A stretch of 64,000 bases of DNA from Hypericum androsaemum (GCA_963995505.1 OZ023181.1:21448221-21512220); one strand, 5' to 3'; shown: positions 1 to 11,430, numbered from the stretch's first letter. Notes: a model not told the origin generated them from the sequence alone. Translations and numbers: made by a program.

Positions 1-409
1 TGCAGATGCGCTTTAGGTGTCATAATTTTTGGCTTATATAATTTACTTATATTTTAAATAAGTGATCAGTCCGAAAAAAATAAATATTTTTGTAATTGAA
101 TATTTATTCGATTCAAGAAATATCGCAGTCATTTAGGTTGTCTCGTCAATCAATTGGTACATGTATAAGATAGTTTTTCCGAAGTAGGAGGGACAAACAA
201 TTAATGGCCATATGGACCCTTGCACGTAATCTTTGCCTCTTGGACAACAGTACCGCTACCGATACAGTGAACGGGAGGTACTGTCCCGTGCGGCCCATGA
301 ACAGACAAAAGCCGCTGAATGGTCACTTCATCTTTTCTACTTGCACCACGACAACACCATATTTTTTCATAAAATTCTAAATTCAGAGTCAATCACTATT
401 TTACCATAT

Positions 410-746
410 TATTATGGGATAAACTTTTACCTCGCAAGTTAATCTGTGCGGCGCTCAACCCCTAGCCTAAATAAGTCTTTTCGCTCCAATGCTCGCACTT
501 AATCTGAAAGAGAGAAGAACGCTCAAGCATAGTTTGTAAAGATAAGAAATACTTGAATTGTTGGATATTTACAAATAAAGGGCTACTCCCTTTATATACT
601 ACTCCTAGCCTTGGGTACATGCACCTTGGAAGTCCCTTGGCCTTTCTTGAACAAAGTTAATCCTTGGTGGGAATTTTCGAAAGGTGTCTGCAAGTCTCTA
701 GGCCTTCAATCACATCTTTGGCCCTTCAAAAATGTATCACATGACA
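410..746 (-). repeat. Probable LTR of a decayed retroelement, left copy
   Basis: This segment matches 3600-4057 in the same orientation, with many substitutions and a deletion of about 110 bases in this copy. Both copies end in TGACA. Here the end is followed by a pyrimidine run (ttctctcccactta), which read on the minus strand is a purine tract just before a TGTCA start, as expected next to a 3' LTR of a minus-oriented element. The left boundary is approximate (a tattatggg that aligns with tatcacggg in the other copy). I found no matching target duplication, so LTR status is inferred from the direct repeat, its end and the purine tract. Confidence 0.5.
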
Positions 747-1829
747 TTCTCTCCCACTTATTCTCGAGACACCCTCGTCGCAAACTCTATCTTGACAATC
801 AGACTATTGGTTGCCGAATCTCACTTATGGAGCGCCCCTATCCGTATGGCTATCTGGTTGTCCCTTCCATTCGATCATGTACTCCATCATATCTGGAATA
901 TCGCCTCTTCACGGATTGGCTCGATGGACTTCATCTTCCTTGATCGCATTGCTAATCTCCTTTAGAAGATCTCTCCCCCTTGGCACCAAGTCGTCTCCAC
1001 ATTCGAGGGCACTATAGTAGTCTTCCCGTGACATACTCCCCCCACCTATTTGCAGAATGCCTCTTTCGCATCCCATCTTCGATGAAGCAGGATAGCCCAA
1101 CCTCCTACCAAGATCGGCGAGGAAGCCCCTCGCTCAACTGTGTAGCCCATTGTGCTTCGATGGGGCAGTGTAGTATGCCCCCTCTTAAAATGTTGACAGC
1201 CATCTTAGCCTTGCGGCTAAGCGCATCGACGATCGCCTTTGACACCTTCAAGAGGTCCACCTTGTGCCCGGTGGAAGCTTTATCGATAACTCTGCAAAAA
1301 ATAAAACCAACACTTCGACGTGGGCAATTGCAACCTCTCTATTCGCCTGTACTAGTACCAAGTCTTCATTGTCGATGAAGTTGAGCATTTGATCATTCTT
1401 CCATAATTGGTTAGTAGTCCCACTCGCCCACCCAGCTTGTTGTGATGTGATAGGATCATGCTACACGCCTTCGTCGCTCTTGTTGAAGAGAGCCATCTTA
1501 GGTTGGCTCACCGCAACCATCTTTCCATTACGGCTCTGCATCGAAGATTACAATATATGGCTCGTCCATTAGGCCCTCATTTAATTTCATAAACTCGTGG
1601 TACACCTCTCACCTAGGTGGGAGCTCTTTCATCATTTTTGCGAGCAACTCTCCTCTAGCTCTTCCACGACCACTTCAGAAAGTTTGACCTAGAGTGAACT
1701 CGGTAGCCTTACGAGCATTACACTCTCCCTTTGAGCTCAATTTTGCCACATTGTGCCATTTGACTTGCGGCTCTCATATGTGAACAAATGGCATCCTAAT
1801 GCGTCAACGATTAAGAACTTGGTGCACTC
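747..1829. other. Decayed interior of the LTR-like element
   Basis: This stretch lies between the LTR-like left repeat and the palindrome at 1830. It is less AT-rich than the flanks, and reading frames on both strands are broken into pieces of about 130 residues or less. I recognise no gag, protease or polymerase motif. It is probably old retroelement interior or leader sequence. Confidence 0.3.
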
Positions 1830-2192
1830 GTGTGCATCCCAGGAGGCTTGTTGTAGGTGGGGAGGGCAGTCACCAACTTTCTCATTGATGCTTCGTTCGT
1901 TCCATCAAATGGTGCACAGGTTACCTAATAAAGTGTTGTTATTTTAGTTCATTGGATGATAAGGCTTACTCGCGTTTGATTTTTTGGGTAATCAAACCAG
2001 AATCGACGCTATTGTCATGATAAAGATAAAAAAAACCAAAAAAATAAAAACAAAGTAGTTGAGGAATGCCAATGTTGTCTAGTAGCATTTGTACTCAACA
2101 TCATTTATATTATTGATCATTTAAGCTCTATTTATCACGAAGGTAAAATAATATGATGTGGAATTCATAATTAGTTTGGTCTTTTGTAGATC

Positions 2193-2456
2193 AGCCATTA
2201 AAATCCACCACTCCTAACTATGATCTACCCACTCTTTTTAAGCCTGCCTAGAATCTGTCTCGATCTTCTCGGCCATGTCGTTCAACTTGTTCTTGGTTTC
2301 TTTTGCAAGATTCTTGAGTTCATTGGAGAGTTGCTCTCTCTCCTTGGTCGTGTCCGCCTCGTTATTGCTCTCCAGTATCTTCATGAACTCCTCCATCTAG
2401 GATAACTCGAGTGATATAAGATCCTCATATATGAATGTGAAGCAGTTGTACTCTTG
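2193..2456 (-). other. Insertion in the palindrome arm with a coiled-coil-like ORF
   Basis: These 264 bases interrupt the left arm and are flanked by a 17-base direct repeat (ttggtcttttgtagatc at 2176-2192 and 2457-2473). The right arm has only one copy and no insert. On the minus strand, 2396-2238 encodes 52 residues beginning MEEFMKILESNNEA and rich in E, K, N and L with heptad-like spacing. A repeat of this length fits retroposition or repair-mediated insertion better than a DNA transposon. I do not recognise the parent gene. Confidence 0.45.
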
Positions 2457-2694
2457 TTGGTCTTTTGTAGATCGAGTCATCTGAATGACTCTGATGCCGA
2501 AACAAAAAAAAATTAAAAAAACTAAATCATCGAAGGAAGAACGTACATGTTCAAGTAGGAAAATATGCCAAGGTATTTATAAAATATTTGCATGATTATG
2601 AAAACACGGCATTTGTGAAGCAAATTATTGCAAATGAGAGGAAGCGAAAAAGTTGGTATGTGTGGAAGAAGTTGAAAGTTTATGTTGCTTTAGC

Positions 2695-2949
2695 TTAATA
2701 ATTATTCTTGAAAACATAGAAATGTAACACGCTTGGAGCAACGTAATACAAAACTAAGTGCTCACCCACAATGAGTTCCTCCTTCACATATAACTCCTCT
2801 ATCATCGCCCCTTGAAGCTGTCCATGGTAGGCTTGGTTTCTTGCTTTGTGTTTCGAAAAATTTACAATGCAAGTGCACTTTAGGTCATTTGCAGCTTGAA
2901 GAGCTACGTGATGTGCCAGCTGCTCCACATACCATTGCGAGGAAATCTT
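2695..2949 (-). pseudogene. Exon-like fragment at the palindrome centre, unknown function
   Basis: On the minus strand a consensus splice acceptor (ttgtttcttgcag) precedes an open frame starting KISSQWYVEQLAHH and running about 84 residues to a stop. Upstream on the same strand, in the right arm, another coding-like stretch reads DVEAFIKRLLGYETIAFVKQ, and its inverted copy in the left arm reads AFVKQIIANERKRKSW. This looks like pieces of a two-exon host gene captured by an element and partly duplicated in inverse order. I do not recognise the family. Confidence 0.35.
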
Positions 2950-3599
2950 CTGCAAGAAACAAAAAATTAAAGTGAGGAAAATAAATAACTAAGCTTAAAC
3001 AATTTAACCGTTCAACTTCTTTGCCACATACCATCTTTTATTTATTTATCTCATTTTCAATAATTTGCTTCACAAATGCTATGGTTTCATAACCTAGCAA
3101 ACGCTTTATAAAAGCCTCGACATCTTTTTTTTGCTTGAACCTATACCTTCTTCCATCGAGGATTTAGCTTTTTTTACTTTTTCCAATTTTAGCATCAAAG
3201 TCATTCAAATGACTCGATCTACAAAAGACCAAAGTAATTATAAATTCCATATTATATTTTTTCACCTTCGTGATAAACAAAGCTTAAATAATCAAAAGTG
3301 TTAACGTTGCCAAGTACAAATGCTACTCAATAGCAATGGCTTTCCTCAACTACTTTCTTTCAAATTTTTAGTTTTTGTCTTTATCACCAAAATAACGTTG
3401 ATTATAGTTTGATTACCCAAGAAATCAAACATGACAACGAGCCTTGCCATTCAAGGAACTAAAATAACACCACCTTACTCGATAACTTGTGCACCATTTG
3501 ATAGATTAAAGGAAGCATCAGTGAAGGAGTTGGTGACTGCCCTTCCCAACCACGACAAGTCTCCTGGAGTACCAACTCCAGAACATCTTACTAGGTAAC

Positions 3600-4057
3600 A
3601 ACTATCACGGGCTAAAATTTTTCCTCACAAGCTAACATGTGCGACATGTTAGCCCCTTAACCTAAGTATTCCTTTTCCGCTCCAACACTCTCACTTAACT
3701 CGAAAGCCAGAAGGATGATCAAATATGCTTTGCAAAGAGAGGGATACTTGAACTCCCAATTGTTAGAAATTTACAAATGAAGGAGAACGCCTTCATGTAC
3801 TACTCATAGCCTACCAAGAGTTACACACAATTAAATACAAGCACTTCCTGATGGTTGGTTTGACCCAACATGACCCTACCACCGTAACTACGTTTGACCA
3901 AGTAGAAGACTATCCTTGCCCTTTCGTACATGCACCACCGAAGTCCCTTGGCCTTCCTTGGGCAAATTTGGTCTTTGGTGGGAGCTTCTGAAAGGTCTGC
4001 GCAAGTCAGTAGGCCTTCCATCGCATCTATGGCCCTCGAGAATGTTAGGCAGTGACA
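3600..4057 (-). repeat. Probable LTR of a decayed retroelement, right copy
   Basis: Direct, diverged copy of 410-746. It keeps about 110 extra bases in the middle (around the acacaattaaatacaagc segment) that the left copy lacks. It ends in the same TGACA. Together the two repeats bracket about 2.85 kb, including the palindrome, which suggests the palindrome inserted into an older LTR element. The divergence and missing pol imply great age. Confidence 0.5.
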
Positions 4058-7000
4058 TTGTGTACTAATTGATTCATTTTAACGAGTTTGCAGCTGTGAG
4101 TTTCATCAAAATTCTAAGACAACAAAATCTAATAGAACGAATCTTATGACAGCAAAACCTGAGAATTTCAATTTAACTATATGTTATAAATATATGCTAT
4201 GAAATTTTCGCAGGTGTCATGCCAGAGTAATGGGAGATTCGTTAAGAGCAATTGCAATTATGTAGATCTTGTCGAGTATAAAAAACGATTATGCAACCAC
4301 GATAACGTTGTATTCTTGGAAATTTTCTATTATTTGATATCTACTAGATGGGGTGTGTGGTGACTTGTTACTTTACCATTTTTCTTTCCTTTGATAGTAA
4401 ATTTTATTTATTAAGAAAAACATACTTGATGGATTAATTTGGATGGACATTGACGAAATTGCAAATTCTTTGACAACGGCTCATTAAATGACCGACCTTT
4501 GGAGTACTAATTAATGAGTCAGCAAATAATGAAGAAGCGCCATGCATAGTTGCATACTTTAGGTCTTCATTGGTCAAACTTTTGGCAGCAGCTACAGTCT
4601 ACAGCATTAAATTAAATCCCGAAACTTATAAACAAAAAAGTCAGATGAATGAAATTATTTTAGTTTAGCTAGAAATTTTAGGTTTTATTTGTTAATAATG
4701 TATTAATAATAAATATTTATTGAAATAACTTTATCACATTTTAAAAAAATTACCCGATTTCAAACTAGATACAATAAAACTTTTTTAAAGTGGATTTCCT
4801 CTAAATTGATAACATCTTTAAACTGATAAAAAGTCTTGGTCCCGAGTGAGAACCATTGTTAAAATTTAATAAACTCTCTATCATAATAATTAATACCTTT
4901 TCAAAAAAATTAGTGTTGAATCTCGGTCCTAATTTTTGTATAAAATAATTTTTTAATAAATATATATTTTTAATACTTTATAAATCTAATTAAGATACTA
5001 ATTTGTGCTAGACTTACTTACTTGATAACTTTTACATCATTATTCATCTTCTCAATTATCATTTTTAAGGATATCTTCTCAATTATCTTCATATGATTAT
5101 TGTGATCGTCGTCTTGTTGGAAAAAAATATCTCAATCAAATTTAGCTTTTGAAAAATACTACAAGTCGCAATTTTATGTGACACAAAAAAAAATTTTATT
5201 TACATATATTGCGCAAAACTCAATTTTAGTTTTTAAAAAATATATAAACTTCTCTTATGCAATAATCTCGTGATATTTTTCTCGAATTCAAACAATATTA
5301 TTTCCGAAAAATTTTACTACGCGGCCTACCATTGAACCCAAGCCCGGGGCGGGACGGGGGGAACATGAGCACATGTGGTGCGATGCCCCACCGTACACGT
5401 GAAGGTGCCGCCTTCCAATTTGGTCGCACGTAAAAAGTCTTATTGATCAGAAAGAAAAAAAAACACTTAAATACGTACGCTCTCCAAGTAGTTTGGCTGA
5501 AAACGAGACATCTTTTTAAAGTGTCCGATAGGAGACGAGAAGAAAAGGGGTGGTGTGGTGTTGCGTATTTTGGGGAACTGCGTTGCGTTTTGAGTCCAGT
5601 CTCGCATTTTGATGGCTCTTTCCATGCCGCTGTCCAGCACCTCGCCACAGGGTAAAAATAATATCGACAGACATTCGCAGCCCCAAGTACGCATGAGTAA
5701 ATTCCTCGCACCAAATGTCATTGGTAAATGCAGAGGAAAAAAATGATTACCCGTGTACGAGATATATCATCGGTAGATTAACTAAATTATTAGTTTAATA
5801 AAAATTTCGAGTATAACAAGTGTCTGATTAATCACACGACCAGACCAGCACCAAAGAAAATGAAAATAACATTAAAAAACAGTAACTGGGTAAAGTATGT
5901 TATTTAAATTTCAATAATTGTAAGATTGTCTAGATATTTCTATAAAATTTGACGTACATTTTGGAGTTTTCTTCTATGAAATTATAAGTTAACTGGCACG
6001 TCACAACAGAAAACTAAAGGGCTTGTCAACGACAAGCTTGGCCCAGTTAGAATAAAAGCCCGCAATATCGACCCAAACACAGTCCCGTTAACCTCATACT
6101 TGGGTCATGCTCTGGTCAGACTTTGCTTCTATTTGGTTGCTAGAATGACTCTTCCAGTTTAAATATTGATAACATAGTCGTATTAAAATTTGTTATGGTC
6201 CAATTTTATTAATCTTTATAATTTGACTCGACTTAAATTTTAATTAATTGTTCCAAATAAATATCAAGGTACCATAATCTTTTCGAAAAAAGTCGTTTAC
6301 GGCAAGATACAATGCACCCGTTAAGCCATCAAATCGCAATAAGAAAATTGGAGCATTATCTTGGTCGCAACTTTTGTTCTTGACTAGAATTGCTCCAATT
6401 GTTATCTGCCTTTCGGAAAGAGCCCGCCAAATTAAGGCCCACTCCACTGGTAAAGTTTTTTCAGATTTTCTTCTTTATTCGATTGACGGGCTCAAGAAAA
6501 TCTCGTGTAATCTTTCGTGACAGGACAAGTACAAAAGTTTCGCACAACTTTATAATCAATCGGACTATCTTTTCTTCGCATCGAAACGTCAATTATAAAG
6601 TCCGACAGTGCCCATCACAAATCACGCATACGGTACAGTTTCGGTACCTATTTCAATTTCAAACTTACGTCCTCAATTTCTATTTTTGTCCGGAATAGTA
6701 GTTGACTATGAATAAAAACTCTGGAAATTATAAGTTATGTTCTGTTTTGAGTAACCATTTAAAGTTGAGTTATTATTGTCCGTCTTATGAAAATTCTTGT
6801 TACCGAGAATGAGGTAGTGGTGAACCAAAGACATATTTCTTATTAATATAATTATATATTTTTTGAAGGGAATAAGATGTTTTATAGGTGCAAACAGGGC
6901 ATTAACATAACTTCCCTCTATTTTTCATTCACTGCGGGGCCCAAAAAGATTAAACGAACTGGATTTAGGGCCCAAAAGGCCCATTTATTTTGTCTATTCC

Positions 7001-7441
7001 CCAATCCCCACCAAGGCGTATCATTTTGTGGGCTTCCTACCTTCCTAAAAGAAGAGTTGTATCAATCTTGAGGCCGGAACACAATACAAGTTGGTTCAAG
7101 ACTCAAAGTAGTAAAAAAATTGCATTCATTAAAATAAGTTTAGATTAAATATTACGAATATAAAAAATATTATTAAAAAAGTTACTCTTAAAACAAAATT
7201 TGAATCTAACGAGGCCACGAAGAAATTAAAACCAGTGTCACCACTAGAGAAGCAAAACAAAATGGAGCGGTCCCACTTGACTTGAGAGACCAAAGGGAAA
7301 AAAGAGAGCAAGCTCTTGCATGTGACTTCCCCCCACTATATATTATCTGATATGATTATTATTCCATACGTATATTTGGGGCTATAGGGCCAAATATATG
7401 TAATGTTTTCCGTTTTGCAATTTGGTGTTTAGATACTCAGT
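4058..7441. other. Intergenic DNA, no gene seen
   Basis: AT-rich sequence with short random frames only. Around 5300-5720 the composition is less AT-rich and an open frame of 138 residues exists on the minus strand, but it has no domain or codon pattern that I recognise and a frame on the other strand covers part of it. I see no RNA gene and no clear transposon ends. Confidence 0.4.
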
Positions 7442-7765
7442 TTGTACCACAAAAATAAAGCAACATTTTCTCCTCCAAATTTCAATACAATTACGATCAA
7501 TTGTTTAAATTCGAGACTTTTCTATTGTCCTGGTGGGATTGTGTTCAGCTGCTGGGAAATTTGCTTAGTTTGTTGCAAGGTGAAAACAGAAAGCGTCTAT
7601 TGGTTCATGATTCTTGCAGCTGTACTATGTCATGTTTGGAAACATCGCAATAAAGTAGTTTTCGAACAAGCTAATCCGGATGTCCATGGGTGCTTACATC
7701 AATTATTTGGAATATCTCTGAATCGACTTATTGCTGTGAGGTCAACATGTAACGCTTTTGATTGA
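7442..7765 (+). pseudogene. LINE reverse-transcriptase 3' end (zf-RVT region) relic
   Basis: The frame encodes a segment with YWFMILAAVLCHVWKHRNK followed by VVFEQANPDV. A tryptophan, then RN and VF, is the hallmark of the extreme C-terminus of plant L1-type reverse transcriptase ORF2 (the zf-RVT region found in plant non-LTR elements). There is no start codon and no upstream reverse-transcriptase core, so this is a 5'-truncated relic. The frame ends at 7765 and the following DNA is AT-rich without an obvious long poly-A. Confidence 0.6.
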
Positions 7766-8339
7766 ATCTTTAGGGATGCGAACTGGTTTGTTTTAAAAGT
7801 TGTTTAAATGCCAACAAAATTATATTCAAGTCTTACGAATGTAAAATATTACAGAGATAATCACTTTTAAATAAATTCGATAGAGCTCGACTATAAATAG
7901 TTAACAAAAAAATTTACATATTGAATAATAAAATCTAATATTAAGGAGAAAATTTTTCGATCCTCCCATCCATTTCCTTCTGATAATAGAGAAGCCCATC
8001 CATATTTTACATTTATATGAACCGGTTATTACGTCTGCGTGTGAACTGAATCAACAAATGTCCATCAAGCACTATACATTGAAAGTTGGCCGCATAAAAA
8101 TTGGTTGGATGGCACCGGCTTCAAACGGCGATGATTGTTTCACATGACTATATAGAAGACGACTGATTTTTTAAGGGGTCGAATGGAAGTCTTTTATTTA
8201 TAGAAACGAGATAATTTTTTTTTATAAGTAAATTTATATTCTACCAAAAAAGGCACTGAAAGGATAATTATATTATTTATATCGAGATACATCGCCTAAA
8301 TACATCACCTAAGGTACTAGAATGAAATACATTATTATC
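7766..8339. other. Intergenic DNA between LINE relic and copia element
   Basis: AT-rich, no frame of interest, no RNA gene seen. It includes a short segment (about 7820-7880) of a type that recurs elsewhere in the window (cttacgaatgtaaaatatta, compare 20280-20310), possibly a fragment of a dispersed repeat. Confidence 0.35.
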
Positions 8340-8613
8340 TGTTATGAATTCAGCAATTAGAGAAAAAAATGCGCAAAGAATACGGACACAAGAGATAGCG
8401 TGGTTCGGCCTAGTGCCTACGTCCACAGTGAGAAAGGTGAATTTTTATTGATGGATCCGAGTCACAAAGCTATACAAAAAAAACTTAGGGTAACATGTCT
8501 TTATATAGAGGGTGTACAAGTAACCTATCTAGGTCAGATTAGGAGTCCAAAACCTAGTCAGAATAGGAATAGGAATAGGAAATAAATCTTTCCTATTTCT
8601 CGCCATCCCAACA
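8340..8613 (-). repeat. Copia LTR (3' LTR of the truncated element)
   Basis: The segment starts TGTTATGAATT and ends CCCAACA, giving TGTT/AACA inverted termini as in copia LTRs, and is 274 bases long. It sits right after a polypurine tract on the minus strand. Because the partner LTR is missing, no target duplication can be shown. Confidence 0.7.
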
Positions 8614-8815
8614 ATCTCCACCTTGGCGAGAAATTATCTCGTGGAAGAACCATGAAGCTCCACCCGAACTTCAACAAACTCTACCTTGACAAAATACCAC
8701 CCCATGAAGAACCATGAGATCTTGCAAAACCAATGCGACTCCACTGACTCCATCTTGGACCATAGATAACTGCATCAATAAGACCATCTCAACTTTCTCT
8801 TTACCTTTTGTTCAA

Positions 8816-9235
8816 TCACTTGGAGCCAGTCCCCAAACTCGAACTTCTGAGCTTACTTGGCCTATTTTCTCCAATCTCCATTGAACCCCAACTAGCAAGT
8901 CCACCTGCTGAAGCAACCTTGCGACCAATAGACACGCCCTTTATTTTTTGGTCAGCCCCATGCTCCACAACCTCGAACTGATTTTTCGCTGGACCTTCTT
9001 GCCTCAAACCAATGCTACATGTCATAGCATACAAAGGGCAATCTTTTGTTCCACCAAGTAGAACCCTCGACATGTCTCGAACTCTATCATTCGGCCTTGA
9101 GTGAGATACCCGATCCGCGCGTGGTGTTAATAATGGCTTCGCATTCCCCATGCAAAACCTACCCAACACCTTTGACGTGTACTTCCCTTTAGACAACCAT
9201 AGCGGGGTCCAGCTAACAATGCTTCTCCGAGACAA
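8816..9235 (-). pseudogene. Copia reverse-transcriptase C-terminal remnant
   Basis: A minus-strand frame contains YTSKVLGRFCMGNAKPLLTP and then MSRVLLGG and LYAMTCS. These correspond to the conserved copia stretch after the polymerase core (kVLerFnMgnaKPvsTP and the later SLMYAM region), but the connecting parts are scrambled by indels. The active-site YVDD segment is absent. A non-functional fragment. Confidence 0.6.
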
Positions 9236-9629
9236 CTATGGCTCCTTGCCAACCATGCGTCCACGAAACAACCATAGCTCGATATCCATGTCTCTGCGAA
9301 TCCTAACTCTACTCAAACCATTCATGTCAAGCCTTTGCTCCCTCATACGAACTAACCTCATATGACCTGAACTTTTGCCAACTCCTTCAAACCCATTGAT
9401 GTGACTCCATCTACAATAATGTGCCTCACTAACTTGTATAACTATCACTGTTATAATTCAAGGTCCCTAATGAAAAGAGATTACCAGGATACATTGGACT
9501 TGAAAAGACAAAAAGTCAGTCACCATCTGACCCGTCTGAATATGTGGCCACATTCACATAACCTGATCCTTTTTCCTCGTGATCCCGAGTTCTTTTTGGA
9601 CAATCCTTCTTCACGTACCCTTTTTGTCC

Positions 9630-10406
9630 TCACTCGAAGCAATTTCCCTTGAACCTCCTTGACCACGACTTGGATCCCTTCCTGTCTTTTGCCCCACTAC
9701 GATCACCATGGCTACCCTTCATAACTAGCCCTTCTGCTTGTTCATCGCTAATTTTTATTCTTTGATGAAACTCTAGCAGAGCACTTGTGATATCTTCCAA
9801 CACCAGGGACTCCTTCCCCCAAATTAGAGTTGTAACCAAATTTTCGTAGGAGCCAGGTAAAGAATTCTGCAGCACTAATGCCTTGTCTTCTTCCTCGAAC
9901 TTCACATCAACCTTTCTCAAGTCGCTCATAAGTTGACTGAAACCATTAATGTGTTGGCTCAAATTCGAGCCTTCCTTCATCTTGAGCCAGTACAATCTTT
10001 GCTTAAGATAAAACTTGTTCAATAAAGACTTAGACATATACCTTGCCTCCAATTTTTTTCATACCTCAGCTAGTGACTCCTCATCCATGACGTGATATAT
10101 CACATCATCCGTCAAGTACAAGCGAATTATCGCCACCGCCTTGGCCCCCATCTCCATCCACTCTTGCTCCTCCATCTTCTCGGGCTTCTTCTCCGAGAGC
10201 GCGATGACCATCCCTTGTTGCACGAGGAGATCCTTGACACGCTTTTGCCATAACCCAAAATTCGAAGAATCATCGAACTTCACAAGAGCAAACTTCGCGC
10301 CGTCCATCATCCTCCAACTTCGATGGGCTTTGCCTTGTGGTGCTTTTGCACCTGTTTTTGTAACTGTTCCAGATGTTTTCCTGTTAATACATATACTGTT
10401 ACACAA
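9630..10406 (-). pseudogene. Copia gag (UBN2-type) with one in-frame stop
   Basis: The N-terminal part reads FDDSSNFGLWQKRVKDLLVQ and later IIRLYLTDDVIYHVMDEES, the classic copia gag start. The second part begins LEARYMSKSLLNKFYLKQRL, the UBN2 core, and reaches the basic linker before the zinc knuckle. The two parts are in the same frame, separated by a TGA where related gags carry tryptophan (about 10056). So gag is disabled by a nonsense codon rather than a frameshift. Downstream of 9630 the knuckle and protease are degraded. Confidence 0.75.
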
Positions 10407-10560
10407 AAAAATAACAATATTAGAAATTATAAAATGTGTAATTATGGTGTATAAATTTACTTTTCAAAAAGAGGATACTAGAAACAAAACTCGATAAATG
10501 AAAATTACAACATATTCAAATATTACAAGACAAGATTGTTAGGTAAGAGTGATACTAATT

Positions 10561-10764
10561 AAGACACAAACTTTAATAGTTCAGTCGATTGCAAATGATG
10601 TATTTCTTGTAACAGGCTTTTGGTTCAATCCACCGAACTGGATTGTTTGGCGGAGGACGGTTGAACCCGTTTCAACGTCTCATCTCGTAAATATGTTCAT
10701 ATTTACGTGTCGGTTAAATAAAGCAATTTTATCGATCAAAAAAGAAAAGACACAAACTTTAATA
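10561..10764 (+). mobile_element. SINE with perfect 18-bp target duplication
   Basis: A 168-base body (10579-10746) is bounded by identical copies of aagacacaaactttaata (10561-10578 and 10747-10764). The body holds a good Pol III B-box match (ggttcaatcc at about 10622-10631), an A-box-like start (tagttcagtcg) and an A-rich 3' end (gatcaaaaaagaaa). Long perfect target repeats, B-box and A-rich tail fit a tRNA-derived SINE. The family is not one I can name. Confidence 0.7.
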
Positions 10765-10830
10765 ACCGAGTCCACCTTTAAAAAAAGTCCACCTTAAGAG
10801 GATGAGAATGGATTGAGTAGGGATTAAAAA

Positions 10831-11430
10831 AATTTTGTTCATAGGTGGGGACTACAATGTGGATCATCAGATTCGATGGGGGTTAAATTTTTTAGATCTA
10901 ATGGTCATTAACCTATCATGGACATTTTTGAACTTCAATCTCAAAAGGTGCCAACTAGGGTTTCCCCCCTCCTACCTCTCAAAAAAAATTCTCTTCCTCT
11001 CCCAGATTTCAAAAAAAAAACCCAAACGACTTGGAGTCCTGACTCGGCCAAGCCGCGTCAAGCTGCCAACACCCTCTTCTCTCTATTCTCCTCTCCATTT
11101 ATCGTGAATCAATTCTTCTTCTCGATTCAGCCAAGTCGATAACACCCACTTTGGGTAAAAAAAATTTTGACTCCTCGAGCTCCTCACCGCCTCCCGCCAC
11201 CGCGTCCTCCACGTCTTCAAGCTCGACAAGCGCTCCGGCTTCTCCACGCACGGTCTCCTCCACGATAACTACCGTCTCGACCTCCACCTGCTTGAGCACT
11301 CCTCCACTAGGGTTTATAAATTTATTGGCTGATTGAAGTTGAAATAATAGTCGGTTAAGGAATTTAATGGTTGGTGAGCTATTCTTGGAGGCCGAAAGCT
11401 CCTTTGACGTGATCTCCTCTACGATTTTCC
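10831..11430 (+). repeat. Non-repetitive head of minisatellite-bearing element, copy 1
   Basis: From ggggactacaat (about 10847) onward this is related to 14849-14990: both have ggggactaca, then agatct.atggtca, then a t-rich stretch ending in tagggtt. It then runs through a pyrimidine-rich stretch and a serine/threonine-rich low-complexity frame (11151-11336) that is not convincing as a gene. It leads directly into the 22-bp array. The ends of this copy cannot be fixed, perhaps because a Mutator-like element at 12524 split it. Confidence 0.45.

Larger units (their letters stand above)
1830..3570. mobile_element. Large imperfect palindrome (foldback or MULE-like element)
   Basis: The sequence from about 1830 to 2695 is repeated in inverse order from about 3570 down to 2985. 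The outer arms share a long stretch around a gggcagtcaccaact core, a gttattttagttc core, a ggtaatcaaac core and a tttgtagatcgagtcat core. The inner arms share a coding-like segment around gcatttgtgaagcaaatta. The unpaired centre is 2696-2984. Long inverted arms around captured-looking sequence are typical of foldback or Mutator-like elements. I could not fix the ends or a target duplication. A third, single-arm copy of the outer part is at 18560-18835. Confidence 0.6.
8340..10406 (-). mobile_element. Ty1/copia retrotransposon, 5'-truncated and internally deleted
   Basis: A minus-oriented copia element. Reading right to left: gag (10406-9630), a degenerate zinc-knuckle/protease area (about 9600-9240), a remnant of the end of reverse transcriptase (9235-8816), a polypurine tract (aaggtggagat on the minus strand, next to 8613) and the 3' LTR (8613-8340). 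Integrase, most of reverse transcriptase and RNase H are gone. No 5' LTR or primer site is visible right of 10406. The organisation is that of an autonomous copia element reduced by deletion. Confidence 0.75.

Noticed and set aside
611..1378. Overlapping frames of 110 and 132 residues near the left end
   Set aside because: No motif, mixed frames within an LTR-like repeat and its decayed interior. Not supported as genes.
5298..5714. 138-residue minus frame in the left intergenic region
   Set aside because: No recognisable domain, no promoter or splice context, overlapped by another frame on the same strand; judged a chance frame.
11151..11336. Serine/threonine-rich 61-residue frame before the minisatellite
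   Set aside because: Low-complexity pyrimidine-rich DNA; opposite-strand frame also open; part of a repeat element.
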